Shown: in pieces, positions 1 through 13,678 of the stretch
Numbering within the stretch: the stretch's first letter is position 1
Layout: each line of letters begins with the position of its first letter
DNA from: Zygnema cylindricum
Taxonomy: Eukaryota > Streptophyta > Zygnematophyceae > Zygnematales > Zygnemataceae
Reading direction: 5' to 3'
DNA length: 64,000 nucleotides
Assembly: GCA_037447655.1 (NCBI GenBank)
Contig: JBBHKE010000095.1
Location: forward strand, 140,085-204,084
Program-made: the position numbers and the translations under genes
Notes under the pieces: model-generated
Seen by the model: only the letters and a program-made list of their open reading frames with translations
Told to the model about the DNA's origin: nothing
The model's database searches: none

Positions 1-1157
1 AGCAGGAGGGGTTTTAAAATTCACGTTGAGAAGACGAGAAGTTGTATGGGGCATTGTGTTTTGTATTGCCTGGATTATAATTACACAAACAAAGTCCAAA
101 ATCCAGTCAGGTTAAAAAAAAAATGAATTTCAAAACTTACAGAGTTAAAAATGAATAGTTTTTGTGTATTAACACTAGATAGGACGGGTATCGCATCAAG
201 TCAGGAAATTATTTGACTATTTTTTCAAGCATATGTTTCATTCATTCAATTGAAAAGTTTTCTTTTTTTAACTTAAAAATTTAGAGTCTAAATCGTGGTC
301 TTTTTTTTGGAATACGTTCTTTTAAAAGTTATACACAAACTTTTGTGAAAAACAGAAGAAAGTACTGTTTTTAAAAATCTTGTATGGAAATGACCTCAGG
401 TAATTTTTTGATCCGATATTTTTTTCTAATGGTTTTAACATTAATTCATCAATATCTTGACTTCCAGTCAATAAAAAAATAAAGAAATAAAGTGTATCGC
501 CAAATACAAACGTAAATTGTTCATATTTTTGCTTTTTTATGTACAAAATATACATAGAGAAGAAGGATTCGAAGAAAATACAATGTCAGTAAACTAAAAA
601 ACCTAATTGGGCACATTTTTTGCTGTTTTGTTGTCATTCGCATTTTTTTTTCTTTTAGTTTCCTATAATACCATAAACCTTTCAAACCAGAATTCAGCTA
701 CCAATAATGCTATTATAATTTGTTATAAATTTCTTAGAGGATTTTGTGTTTTTTTTTCGCATCTTGAAAAAATGGTAGTTTTCACAATTCGGTTTTTGAA
801 ACTTGTTCTATTAGTTTCAACAAACTGTCATAAAAAGTAGATTCAATGAGCCTGTATATATTTTCGTATGAGGATAGTCCAAACAATAATCTAGGTAGGG
901 CGGAAAAATATGGTTATTTTGTTGCTCTACTGGTACTGATTGAGAAGTTCCTTGGAAGAAATTCCACCTCGTCTTATAGCTTAACAACAGGCAGAACAAC
1001 TTTACCAAACAAATCCACAAAACAGATTCACAAAACAAATGTAAATCGACTGTGGAATATTTACAGTATGAATACAATGCCTGAAAGACGGTTTTGTAGT
1101 TAAACTCTGGTTTTTTAGAGAAGAGTTACTGCTGAAAGAGGCAAAAATATGTCTTAC
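1..1157. other. No firm gene; region downstream of the subtilase
   Basis: AT-rich DNA after the last exon I can support for the minus-strand subtilase. The C-terminal end of that protein should be encoded here or beyond the window edge, because the last supported exon ends in phase 0 with a donor site at 1152-1157. One weak candidate is a short minus-strand stretch near 927-951 that follows a TTCTTCCAAG acceptor and would encode about seven residues and a stop. It is too short to trust. Confidence 0.4.
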
Positions 1158-2679
1158 AGATGGTTGGGCAGAATCCATAATTGCTTTCCGTACTTCAGAT
1201 GGTGTGGAATCTTTTTCCGCTCCAAGATATAATGCCGCTACACCAGCCTGAGAAAAAATAAACATAATAAGTAAAATTCTCGACGAATTTCTCCTATAAA
1301 AGTCAAAATTTTGTATACCAGTAAACCATGAATAGAACCTAGAGTTGCGGGATGAAATTAAGATATCTTACAAAAAGGATGTTCCTGCCTTAAGAATTCC
1401 GTACACCAACAATGTCAGATAGAGGGTCATTTTTTACAAGCATATTTGGTCAATTTTAAGGTAGATTAGTCATGTTAATTAGGCTTTTGTAACAGAATAT
1501 AACTCATGACTTTATACACCAACAACAGATTTGGTTTCCATCTCTAAAAAACTACATCATAAGAGGGTGAGAGCGAAAGAGACTAGATATTTAGCTGCAT
1601 AGAATCCTCCTTAGATATAATTATAAAGAAGTAATAACACCATTTTTTAATTAACTTATTTTACAAATACAAACCACAAAAAGAACCTAAAAGAAAATTT
1701 AAAGCATAAGGTCATTTCCAAGTTAATCGAGGAAAGGAGAAAAGTGCGGATGAATTATTCCACAAAAAATGCAAGTTGACAATTTTTTACGTGAAATAAA
1801 AAGGGTTTTACCACATGAGGTGTCGCCATAGAAGTTCCCGAGAATGTTTTCCATGCGGTATCATTTAAATGACTGGCGGAAATAATTCTTTCTCCCTGTT
1901 CAATTTTCTCAAAAGGAAATAACAACGAAAAAGAAGGCAAAGAGGGTGGAAAGAAAAAAAAAAAAAACAGAATTGAATAATGCAAAAAAATGTAAAATTG
2001 TTATGCAACTGGCACTAACAATTAAAATTCCTGTTTATTTTCCTCAAAAGGAGCTCAATAAAATAGTGAAAGAAGGGAAAAAACAGAAAGAAAATACGGA
2101 TCAGAATTGTAACATATAAATTGTAAAAGTTTGAAGTCAAAATAAATGCTATGTGAATGACACTACAATTTTCTTTCTCAAAAAAAGCCCAATGAATAAT
2201 AAGGATTTCAATTCACAAATGACATCACAACTTCTCTTTCTTAACAACCTTAAAAGCACCAAGACAAGGTGCCTCTATTCAAACGCATTCTTTTGAAAAT
2301 ATTCACAAAATGTAACAGGGGTTTTTTTATCCATTATGGACCACATTGCTGCATCAATTCCTTTTTGCAAAATTTAAATTGAAAAAGGAGATAAAAATGT
2401 AGATGGTGATCATTTTCTAATATGGAGAATGGACCTGTCATTTTTATGAAATCTGCTCATATGCGATGACCATGCATGCTGAATCTAGATAACTAATTTC
2501 AAGTACAGGCAGTCGCTATGTGAGAAAAATATTTTAGAACTTAATAAACGTTTTAAGAATGAGAGAGAGAGAGAGAAAGGGAGAGAGTGAGGGAGAAAGT
2601 TAAAGAGAGAGAGAAAGAGAGAAAGGAAAAAGATAGAGAGAGAGGGAGAGAGCGAAAGAGAGGGAAAGAAAGAGAGAGG

Positions 2680-2718
<39 letters not shown>

Positions 2719-4814
2719 AGAGAGAGAGAGAGAGAGAGATCCCTGTTTAAATTCCAATTCCTAAAACCCTCAAAATTTCAATCCCAATTCCAACCCCAAT
2801 TCGTATTCCAGTTATTTTGTGTTCGAATTCAATTGGAACGCCAATATAATTCCAATTTCAAGACAATTTTAGCACCAATTCTAATACCCAGCAAGCGTAA
2901 GCAGTAAAATTAAGCAGAATAACAGGGTGGTTATACGAGCGCTATGACTGGCGCTACTGGCTGCAAATCGAAGTAGACATACAGAAATATGTACATACAG
3001 TTTTATGTACGATTCGACTACTGGCCAATATCGCCGGTACGTATAGTTACCCTATAAGCAGCAAATTCCCTGGATGAAACAGGCCTTACAGGAGCAAATA
3101 TATCGGTGCAAGAACCATAATTAGAAAAATGGCTCGGCATATCAGTTTGTCCACTACTTGCAACAACAATCGCGTCCGGGCAACTTGCAGGAGAGTAGTT
3201 GCAGGTTAGATCAGGACCATTTCCAGCTGCTGCAACCTTAATGGCCCCAAAAGAAAAGAAAAGAAAAAAAAAGGAAAGATAATAAAAATAAATACAACTA
3301 TCTCTAGATAGTTATACTAGATTGTTATGTTGATTGCCATGCTTGTCCTGTCCATTTCATTTTGCTGTCTCAGAATCGAGACGTAAATGTGCACCATTCA
3401 TGGTTATCAGAGATAAGGACCCTGGTTTTTGTGTGTTTTTTCCGCTTGAAATCACAAAAGAGCGTCAATAGACACTATACAAACGAATGGACAAAAAGTT
3501 GCCTCGCCATCTTGGGCTAAATTATTATCTTTGGTCCTAATTTACCCTTAATACCAATAATTCTTTCACTCTAATAGTGAGGAGTGGTGTTAATCCTCGA
3601 ATTTTCAATCTCACCGTAAATTCATACCTACACAAATCCTTCTATAACATACTGCAAGATGAAAACCATACACAGTGAATTTTGTGTCTTACCACAACAA
3701 TATTTGTGAGATTCACAAGATTGGAAATTGCCATGTCAACGCTTTTTGACTGCGCCATAGAAATACTTAGAGAGACAATTGCCGGAGAAATATGATTTCG
3801 GGCAATCCAATCAATTCCGTCCAAGAAGTCACCAACATTTCCCTGACCGTCGCATCCGACCACTCGAACAGAATGCAAAAACGCCGATTTTGCAACGCCA
3901 CTGAGGATACCTGCTATAACTCCTGTACACTCGCAAATAAAACAGAAAAAATAATGAACAGGGAAAAGATTTAATCAGAAAACAGAAAACTGGCAAAATT
4001 TACTTTCCACAAAAAGACAAAAATTGAACAGATAAAAGGAAATAACAAAAAAAATGGCAAGATTGACGGATGATCTGAACACAAATACGATCGATCGATG
4101 ATTACTGTGTACATTGAAAGAGAAAAAAACAAATAGAGAAGATTTTCAGCAGAAAGAACTTGCAAAATTTTGACAGATGTCATGATCATTCATTTGATAG
4201 GTCGATGATTCCTGTTGCCATTTGCGAAAAAAAAGTTAAGCATGAAAAAATGTTGAAAACAAAAAAAATACTGACAACTTCTTTGTGAATGACATGAAAC
4301 ATCGACATAGTAGATCAATTATAGGAAGTCTATGGGATATGGAAAACCGAAGTTATTCAGCCAGAAAATTCATCAAAAACAGCAATCGAATGTAGCAAGA
4401 AAATCTCAACTTATTCCTATTCGATAAATAGATGGTTTTTTTAACATTTTAGGATTCTATATACTCTGTTTTTCTTTCTTTTGAGTAGCATAATGAGCCA
4501 TCACAAAATAACCTTGATTATACTTCCTTAAAAGGCTTTGGACGTCGTCTAACTAAAACACAATCCTGATGAAATTGTTAGAGGCAATGTCATAGCATAC
4601 ACACAAAAACCCGAAAAACCATGGGCAACGAATAACATATTACTAGCAACTGTATAATTGATCAACGTTCATTTCTTGATGCGTGAAGGGTACAAAATTC
4701 CATGTCTTCCTAACAAGAACAACAACAACAACCAAAAGCAACAAGCTCATGAATTCTTGGTTACCTCCAAGACCAAATTATCTCATTGGAAATCCTCCCA
4801 GAACAAAAACTCAA

Positions 4815-4877
<63 letters not shown>

Positions 4878-5777
4878 TTACGAATGACAGGAACCCAGAC
4901 TGTTCTATCTTAAAATTCTTTTCAGGTACCTGCACAATGTGTGCCATGTCCATGACAGTCTTGTGTTCCAACTCCATCCTCTATTGCATCATATCCGTCA
5001 AGTACACGAGATTGCGGCTGAGAATTGTTATCCAGACGGCCGTCTAAAAAATAAAATTCGGCATGTGTCGAACGAATACCCTGGATTAACAAAAAATTAT
5101 CAATATCGGTGAAAGTTATGAAGCATTGGTTTACATTCTCTTTTTAATAAAATGATTAAGGGACAGTTGTGTCTAATAAATTGACTTTTTAAATCTAGCT
5201 AAGATTGAAAGCAGACAGTAAAATTAGACAGCTAAGAAGGATTAAAAATTATCTTGTATCATTCAAACACCAAAAGCCATACCTCTCTGTTGATATTATC
5301 GTTCTTTAAGCTCTTCACACTTCAGTCTATAATTTCTCGAATATTAAAATGACGTAGTCCTTTCTTCACAAAAATAACATCTTCTCCTCTCCTCCCTCTC
5401 CCTCGCCCCCTCCCTTTCTGTACCCCTATCAGAGATATTCTTTTCTGTTAGGCATATTAGCTCATTTCCTGGAAACAAGGGATTTCCGTTACAAAGATCC
5501 ACTCACCGTATCCATAACATATACATGGATGTCCTGTCCACATGTAGATAAACATTCGTAGATGCCATCAAGTTTACTTTGCCCCGGCTTTTGATCGATC
5601 CGATCGAGGCCCCAATTGTGCGGCGACAGCTGGTCCATTGTTTCATTGGTGTCTTCCACAATTTTAATGGATCCAAGTATCTCCGGAAAATCAACAATAG
5701 AGACTTCTGCTGTGAGAAGGGCGACAAGACTTTCTTTTGAAATCAGCATGAGCATCCCTAGTGTGACTGTGGTGTAT
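1158..5777 (-). CDS. Subtilisin-like serine protease, proteinase K type (S8), core exons
   Basis: Minus-strand gene with six phase-compatible exons: 5507-5777, 4930-5080, 3693-3922, 3090-3236, 1812-1895 and 1158-1247. In order they encode the end of an inhibitor_I9-like propeptide followed by HNWGLDRID, the catalytic Asp context YVMDTGIRSTHAEF, the catalytic His motif GHGTHCAG, the core strand with SVRVVGCDG, the oxyanion-hole Asn in AAGN followed by NYSPASCPDA, and the catalytic Ser motif GTSMATPHV followed by AGVAALYL. All three catalytic residues and the Asn are present. The predicted product is a secreted endopeptidase. The NWGLDRID and NYSPAS motifs are those of proteinase K/cerevisin-like enzymes, not of the usual plant SBT subtilases, and there is no protease-associated domain insertion between His and Ser. 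The middle of the propeptide and the extreme C-terminus are not assigned. The introns contain GA and AT microsatellites. Confidence 0.85.
2558..2739. repeat. GA-rich microsatellite in a subtilase intron
   Basis: About 180 bp of GA/GGGA/GAAA repeats on the plus strand, so CT-rich in the transcript of the minus-strand subtilase. It lies in the intron between the AAGN exon and the catalytic Ser exon. It creates long spurious Arg/Glu and Ser/Leu open frames on both strands. Confidence 0.95.
4819..4874. repeat. (AT)28 microsatellite
   Basis: Uninterrupted AT dinucleotide repeat of about 28 units. It lies in the subtilase intron, about 50 bp past the donor site that follows the GHGTHCAG exon. It is self-complementary and likely variable in length. 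Confidence 0.97.
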
Positions 5778-7459
5778 CTGCGAAAAAAAAAAAAAAAACA
5801 AAGAAAAAAGCAAATATCAGACTCAATCGAGCATTAAACACTCTTTCAACATGGCTGAATGGAGATTAGTTTTCTTATTTAGTTTATTTTCCTATTCCAC
5901 GCTTTGAACAAGCAAAAGAAACAAAGAAATTATAAAAACTGTTTTGCTTATTAGCATTCAGCATATGGCCGGTGTGGCTTTAAGAAAGCTCAACAAGTCG
6001 GCAACACTATGAATGAATAGACCTCTTGTACCATATGACTGGAATGAATTGATTTTTTTTTTTGGTTTCTTGCAATGAGGATCTTGCACTTTTTTAATTT
6101 GGTTTACATAACATAAAGCAGAAAACTGTTGCTGAAAGTAACGTAAAGGATTTCAGCACTTTTTTCATGTACCTGGATTCAATTAACGAGATTTTTATAC
6201 TTGATTTGAGATGATGATAAACTTAAAAGCATTTGTGAAATGAAAGCGGGACACAGCAAACAGAGGGCATATGCTGGCAACCAGAATGAAAAGAACGTGA
6301 CTGTCCTGTAATTGAATACATGTTACGTTACACAAAGTGTAGCTGCATATATGTTGCATATATGTTGCATTACAGAATGTTTAACTGCAAATATGTTAAT
6401 CAAAGTGTGTGCATTCGCATTTGTGTTAAATTGCGCTATGTGTGATTGCATATATGTTACATCAAAGAATTTGTGCCACTCACTGTTTAAGACAAACGCC
6501 CATGTAATTCTGAGCATTTTCCGCATCCTTGCATATTCGAGAGACGTCTGATGGAGAGGCCGTTGCTTGTAGGGTAATTAAATACCTGCCATTTAGCAAA
6601 AATGCCATTTAGCAAAAATACCAGGGATTTGAGTTTCTGGAATATTTTTTTTTCCTTTTTGAGTCCTAAGCGTTCAGTGCTAGAAGTTCTTATATGTCTT
6701 TGAGAACTGATGAGCTATGGTGCCTTAGGGAAAATAGAACTTCAACACCAGAACCTATAAGAAGACCGTGATCACAATTCAGCTTAAAGTTTGATACTAC
6801 TCACAAATTGCAGTTTTTTAGTTTACCAAGAAGCTTGAACTGTGTATGGTTGAGAGTAATCATGTGTTTAAAAAAAAACATGAGTTTTAAGAAAAAGTAA
6901 CAGACACCCAAGCTAACAACTACTGTCAACCTTCATTTAATGGCTGCATGACTTTGATTAGAAAAAAGAATAATGCTGATAGCCATGATATGAATTATTA
7001 GGACCAGAACCTTTGATTAAATTCCAAAATCTGGTGTGTTCTTATGAATAGGAAACTGACAGCCAACTATGAGCGTAGGTCAAAATTGCGTGATTGAATG
7101 TTGATGATCAACTTAAAAACTTGTGATTTTTCCAAGCTTTCTTATGCCAAGTTAATTCCGGGATCTTCTTCCTTCCCATCCAACTTTTTCAGTTAAACTA
7201 GTAGGGATTACATGTGAAGCAAAGCAATTGATTTTAACTTAATGGCAAATAAAAGATGTCGTTGCACTTGTGCAAAAATACTTGTCATCTTGTAAGTACA
7301 ACAAATCCGGAAAAGTAACATATCTAAGAAAATACTTGTCATCTTGTAAGTACAACAAATCCAGGAAAGTAATCGCCATTTTTGTCAGTAACTATCGTTC
7401 TACAGATGCGAATAAGTATTGATGATGTTCACAACCGCCATGAACTGCTCAATGGTTGT

Positions 7460-7613
7460 TTCGCCACTTTAAACAACCCTTTTCCGTGCACATATCTTGG
7501 ATTTCCAATTGGAGACCACCAATTGGAAGGTGGGATCCGTACCTTCCCACCACAATCATCGGATTAATAATCCAACAAGTGTCCACATAGAAAAGATGTT
7601 TTAAGTGGCGAAA
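7460..7613. mobile_element. Palindromic MITE-like element
   Basis: TTCGCCACTTTAAACA on the left reappears inverted on the right as TGTTTTAAGTGGCGAA, around a core with further inverted words (CCAATTGGA, CCACCAATTGG). Diverged relatives with the same core order (CTCCGTGCACAC, CCGCCAATC, AAGTGTGTACGGAGAAAAG, then AACATTGACGCT) occur at 18567-18718, near 32890-33050 and near 42965-43110. This is therefore a dispersed, non-coding inverted-repeat family. Confidence 0.6.
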
Positions 7614-8150
7614 AGAACATTGGCGCTAATAGCGATACACAGTGTGGCGTTGAATATTTTCGAGCACTCAAACACCAACACTAACACCAATAGCGATATG
7701 CATTGTACTGTGGGCATGTTTATTCCACAGTCAGCATAAGAACAAACTCCAAACATGACTAGAGTTCCCTTTTGCAGAAAACCTTTTATTGTTGTATCCA
7801 AGTTTTGCATGTAAGTGGCTGTAACGACAATACCAAAACTTCGGTACATTGCTTTGTAAAGCTGAAATTGTTAGAGCAACGATGGTCCCATAAAGACCAT
7901 TATCATTATACCAATTTAAAAACCTAACAAAGTTGTTCCAAAATATTGTTGTATAAATATGTTGGGAACTATATAAGTGTCAAAAAACATGTATAATGCA
8001 TTTGACTGTTGTCTACTAATATCCAACACAGTACATTTTTTTTTCATTTTTTAAATGGACTGTTTTATTGAATCTAGTGTTCATACTGAAAGTAACATAT
8101 CTTATTTGTTAAAAAAAAATTAGTGGCCACGTGCTCCTTACTCCCATTCG

Positions 8151-8304
8151 AAGAGGAGAGGGAGAGGGAAAGGGAGAGGGAGATGGAAGTGAGAAGAAGG
8201 GAGAGGGAGAGAGAGAGAGAGAAAAAGAAAAACAGGGAGAAAGAGAGAGAGAGAGAGGGAGAGAGAAAGGGAGGGTGGGGGAGAGGGTGAGAGATAGAGG
8301 AGAG
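8151..8304. repeat. GA-rich microsatellite
   Basis: Imperfect GGGAGA/GA repeat, purine-rich on the plus strand. It lies just 3' of the proposed first exon of the minus-strand subtilase, so it is CT-rich in that transcript. Confidence 0.9.
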
Positions 8305-8406
8305 TTTATAATAAAGGATTCGTCTGTATATGTGAAGCAATCTCTAAATTTCTTCCTTCTCATTTCTTTTTCTTTGTCCTCTTCCTGTTTTCAGAAATCA
8401 ACCGAC

Positions 8407-8621
8407 CTTTCAGGAGTTGAAATTGAACTTATTTTGACGTCAGAAGAACTATCCAGATTACAATCTGAAGGGGAGTTATGGAGACAGGGGAGTCCCTTTC
8501 CAAGAGAACAGCAGGGATAAGGATTAGGTATTCCTTTTCCTGCTTCACATATTTTGAAAAGAACGACAAAGACAGAAAGAATTGACAATCTACAATTTAT
8601 GAAGCCTGAAAGCTGTGCCAT
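8407..8621 (-). CDS. Probable signal-peptide exon of the subtilase
   Basis: ATG at 8621 opens a frame with a short polar N-terminus, a hydrophobic core (LSILSVFVVLF) and a small-residue region (CEAG), which reads as a signal peptide. A Cys-containing segment (PYPCCSLGKGLPCL) follows. A GTCGGT donor at 8401-8406 leaves two bases of a codon, and the propeptide exon at 5777 needs exactly two, so the exons could join in phase. It lies upstream of the protease on the same strand. An additional propeptide exon between them is likely. The overlapping plus-strand frame is the main alternative. Confidence 0.45.
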
Positions 8622-10732
8622 TTCAAACCAGGAATTCAATTTTAGTTGATTTTTATTAGACAAAGGCAAGTAATTTATAGATGAGCAAGAAATTGGACAT
8701 TTAATTTGGACATTTAATTTTAAAACTTGGAAAGAAATTTTAGAATTCTTAATTTTCCGAGCTTCAAAATCGGTCAGTTATAAGATTTTCTGGATCCGTA
8801 CAATTCCAATATTGAAAAAATCAAATGTTTTTGTTGACAACAAAAGATTTACTATTAAGAATGGCAACACTCGAAACTTTTTTTTCGACGACTTTAAACC
8901 TAAAAAAAAACCTAAAAAAAACCAAAGAAAAGACAAACGAGCAATCCTAGCAAAGAAATCCAGCGCGATGTACGGAAATCCTAAAAGCGAGATATTCTTC
9001 AGGGAAGTCGAAGAGGCCATGATTTCCTAACGGGGAACAAGACAAATGATGTGTTGTCAATGTGTAGAAAAGAGTCTCGGAAGTTGGAAAACCTCCTTTA
9101 TCCAAACGATGCTTTTCTTGTTCACGTGAAAAGATCATTTAGGGTTTCCACAAGTAGCAAAAAGTTTCACAGTAGTGTACGGATTTTAATGAAAGTGTAC
9201 GGTCACACATGAGTCGCCCATGCCCATGGGGGTATTCCAGCATTTGTTTTGTGGCGCGACATTCCACTGTGCGAAAAGCGCCGGAAAACCCGCCGTTACA
9301 AGGAACACCGTGAATTGCTAGTACTTCAAATAAATTAGGGAATTGCTAATCGTAGAGACAATTTTTGCTGAGCGCAGGTACACCGTGAATCGCTATTACA
9401 CCGTGAATCGTTATTAGCGTACTGTACGCTATATCGGCACCCCAAAATTTTGACATTGATACCCGAAATACAGTGATTGAATCTAATTTATCTTTGACAT
9501 TAATTAGGGTTCTAGTAAAATAGCGTCAAGTGTATGACCGTACTGTATTCATTAATAGTGTGGTGTACGGAAGATGTAGAGTAAAAAAAGAGAAAAAAAT
9601 AATTAGAGTAATTTACTCTAATTTATGTGATAGAACTTTTTCAAAGAGGAATTTTACTCTAATTTATTTAGGTACTCTATATTGGGTTATGTCGGCGATA
9701 ATTTTCCGCGCTGTAATTATTAACACTAAATTATGTAAACGTACAAAAATTGTCAGTCCGTATATCTTGACATCATTATGACGTTAGTACTTTTATCGCG
9801 TTGAGTGTCAGTTAAGTCGAGACCACCGTTGAAGGTTACATGTAAATTATGCGCAGTTACATAATTTAAAGTCAACATTTATGAACGGCTGAATTACGCT
9901 TGTAGTTCGAATGTAAACGACACTTTCAGTTACGTTGTTTGATTTTCGTACGAAAAAGGTACTTTTGAACTCTAATAACGTCGCACTTTGTTTGTTTTAT
10001 TAGAGTCATTTTACCTTAATAAGGTGTCTTAACTCTAATAAAGTCGCGTTTAACTCTAATAAAGTCGCGTTCAAGTGAGGAAGTTCAAAAATGAACACGT
10101 AATACAGTGAAATTTAACTCTAATTGGGTCGCAATTTGAAGATATCCCAACGAATCGACGTAGCACGGCATATTATTAGACGATCACAATTACACGTGGC
10201 CAATTTATTGACCATAAAAATGTCATACCTGCAAACCAACGATATTATACAAATCGTCTGTCCTTTTGGTCTCTTTTGTAAGAGACATCCGTACATCCAA
10301 TAAGCTGCATCGTTTTTCGCAGCTCTTTCGTAGAATTTTTGGGCGGTTTTTTAAAATTCCAGTTTCATTTTTGAGTTTTTAAAAAAGGTGGGATTTCAAA
10401 TTTACAACCAAATTTTAAAATTAAAATTTTGAACCTATCCTCTATTCACAATGGATTCCCTCATTTTTTTGACCTCCAACTTCTATAGTTTTCCCATATA
10501 TATTGCATGTTCAGATGGGCAATGGCATTATCAATTTAGATTTTTTATTTACGCTTACTCTTACATCCGACTCTCGTTGTTGCCTAATCTTTCCCCCTAT
10601 AAATATTTGTTTAATCTTCGGAGATATGTGGAGATTTTCAAAAATGTGGGGTAACTACGCGTCGAGCTATAACGGCATATCTCATACCCCTGCACCTGTT
10701 GTTGAAGAGGTGATCGGAGAGATGCACAATTC
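8622..10732. mobile_element. MITE remnants, no gene
   Basis: The section 9300-10140 is built from pieces of the window's TA-flanked MITE family. ACACCGTGAATCGCTATTA and ACACCGTGAATCGTTATTAG motifs lie at 9370-9420. The following sequence (TATATCGGCACCCCAAAATT) matches the MITE at 45074. The block with TTTTCCGCGCTGTAATTATT and CATCATTATGACGTT at 9700-9785 matches the inside of the MITE at 59396. The words GGAATTGCTAATCGTAGAGAC at 9340-9360 match the end of the foldback element at 35392. No intact right end is visible, so this is a nested or degraded cluster. 8622-9300 and 10140-10732 hold nothing I recognise. Confidence 0.55.
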
Positions 10733-13110
<2,378 letters not shown>

Positions 13111-13220
13111 TCTATTTACATTACTAACCCCATATTTTGTATGATGTTTTTTACTTCTTCTCCTATCTATTTACATTACTAACCCCATATTTTGTATGAT
13201 GTTTTTTACTTCTTCTCCTA
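13111..13220 (+). repeat. Two tandem copies of a 55-bp unit
   Basis: The unit starting TCTATTTACATTACTAACCC and ending CTTCTTCTCCTA occurs at 13111-13165 and 13166-13220, apparently identical. The second copy runs into TTACAAG, which forms a good pyrimidine-rich splice acceptor for the following coding exon. The duplication therefore copies the polypyrimidine part of an acceptor region. Confidence 0.95.
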
Positions 13221-13227
13221 TTACAAG

Positions 13228-13678
13228 TATCAAAAAGCAAAGAGATGGTGGGTCGAAAGGGTAGCCATAGTAAGAGGCATAAGAGATACGACTAATAACT
13301 TGTCTACGTCGGGCTTCGGAAAACGAAATGTGACGGTAATGAAAGCATTACCGGGTAGGGGAAGGAAGGAAATGGCATTGGTGACCCGTCTTCATGAAGA
13401 ATTACTCGAGGAATTTCATTGGTTTAAAAAGGCGGGAATGAAACTTTCTAAGACAATTGTGCAAGATATGGCATACGACATCATCATACGTTTGAAACAG
13501 GAACATGCATCGGAGTTTTTTGACGAATTCGGACGTGAAAGGACTACACGAAGTGCCACCTTCCTTAGCAAGGGGACGAGAATCTCTCGGAAATTTTGAA
13601 AACACTGACACCGTTGACACCGTTACTCATGAAGACGAGGTTACGGACGAACTATTCATGGAAGGGGACAAATATTAA
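13228..13678 (+). pseudogene. CENP-B/Tc5-type helix-turn-helix protein fragment (transposase-like), frameshifted
   Basis: An open frame follows a CTTCTTCTCCTATTACAAG acceptor at 13227. There is no ATG before residue ~40, so it looks like an internal exon. It reads YQKAKRWWVER, then KALPGRGRKEMALV, then a helical segment LHEELLEEFHWFKKAGMKLS followed by an IVQDMAYDII helix. This pattern (long-helix L..E...F...G.....I...A) resembles the CENPB-type HTH in Pogo/Tigger and Tc5 transposase relatives. The frame stops at 13599. A shift of one base earlier continues LARGRESLGNFENTDT and ends acidic at 13678, so there is a frameshift or a small unseen intron. No DDE catalytic domain follows. The function call is inference from pattern only. 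Confidence 0.4.

Larger units (their letters stand above)
5778..8406. other. Probable large first intron(s) of the subtilase
   Basis: There is no convincing coding exon between the probable signal-peptide exon (8407-8621) and the propeptide exon (ends 5777), although the N-terminal part of an I9 propeptide would be expected here. The stretch 6310-6530 has repeated ATATGTTGCAT-like words. A 38-bp segment near 7280 recurs near 7335. A palindromic element lies at 7460-7613 and a GA tract at 8151-8304. Confidence 0.4.

Noticed and set aside
2485-2907. Long Ser/Leu and Arg/Glu open frames over GA tracts (also at 8074-8363, 28518-28824, 39826-40497 and 49349-49834)
   Set aside because: They are translations of GA/CT microsatellites lying in introns of other genes, with no non-repetitive coding part.
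8131-8520. Plus-strand frame ending LTSEELSRLQSEGELWRQGS
   Set aside because: The first part is a GA repeat. The remainder is preceded by a good acceptor but has no partner exons, and the opposite strand offers a signal peptide in phase with the subtilase. Kept only as an alternative.
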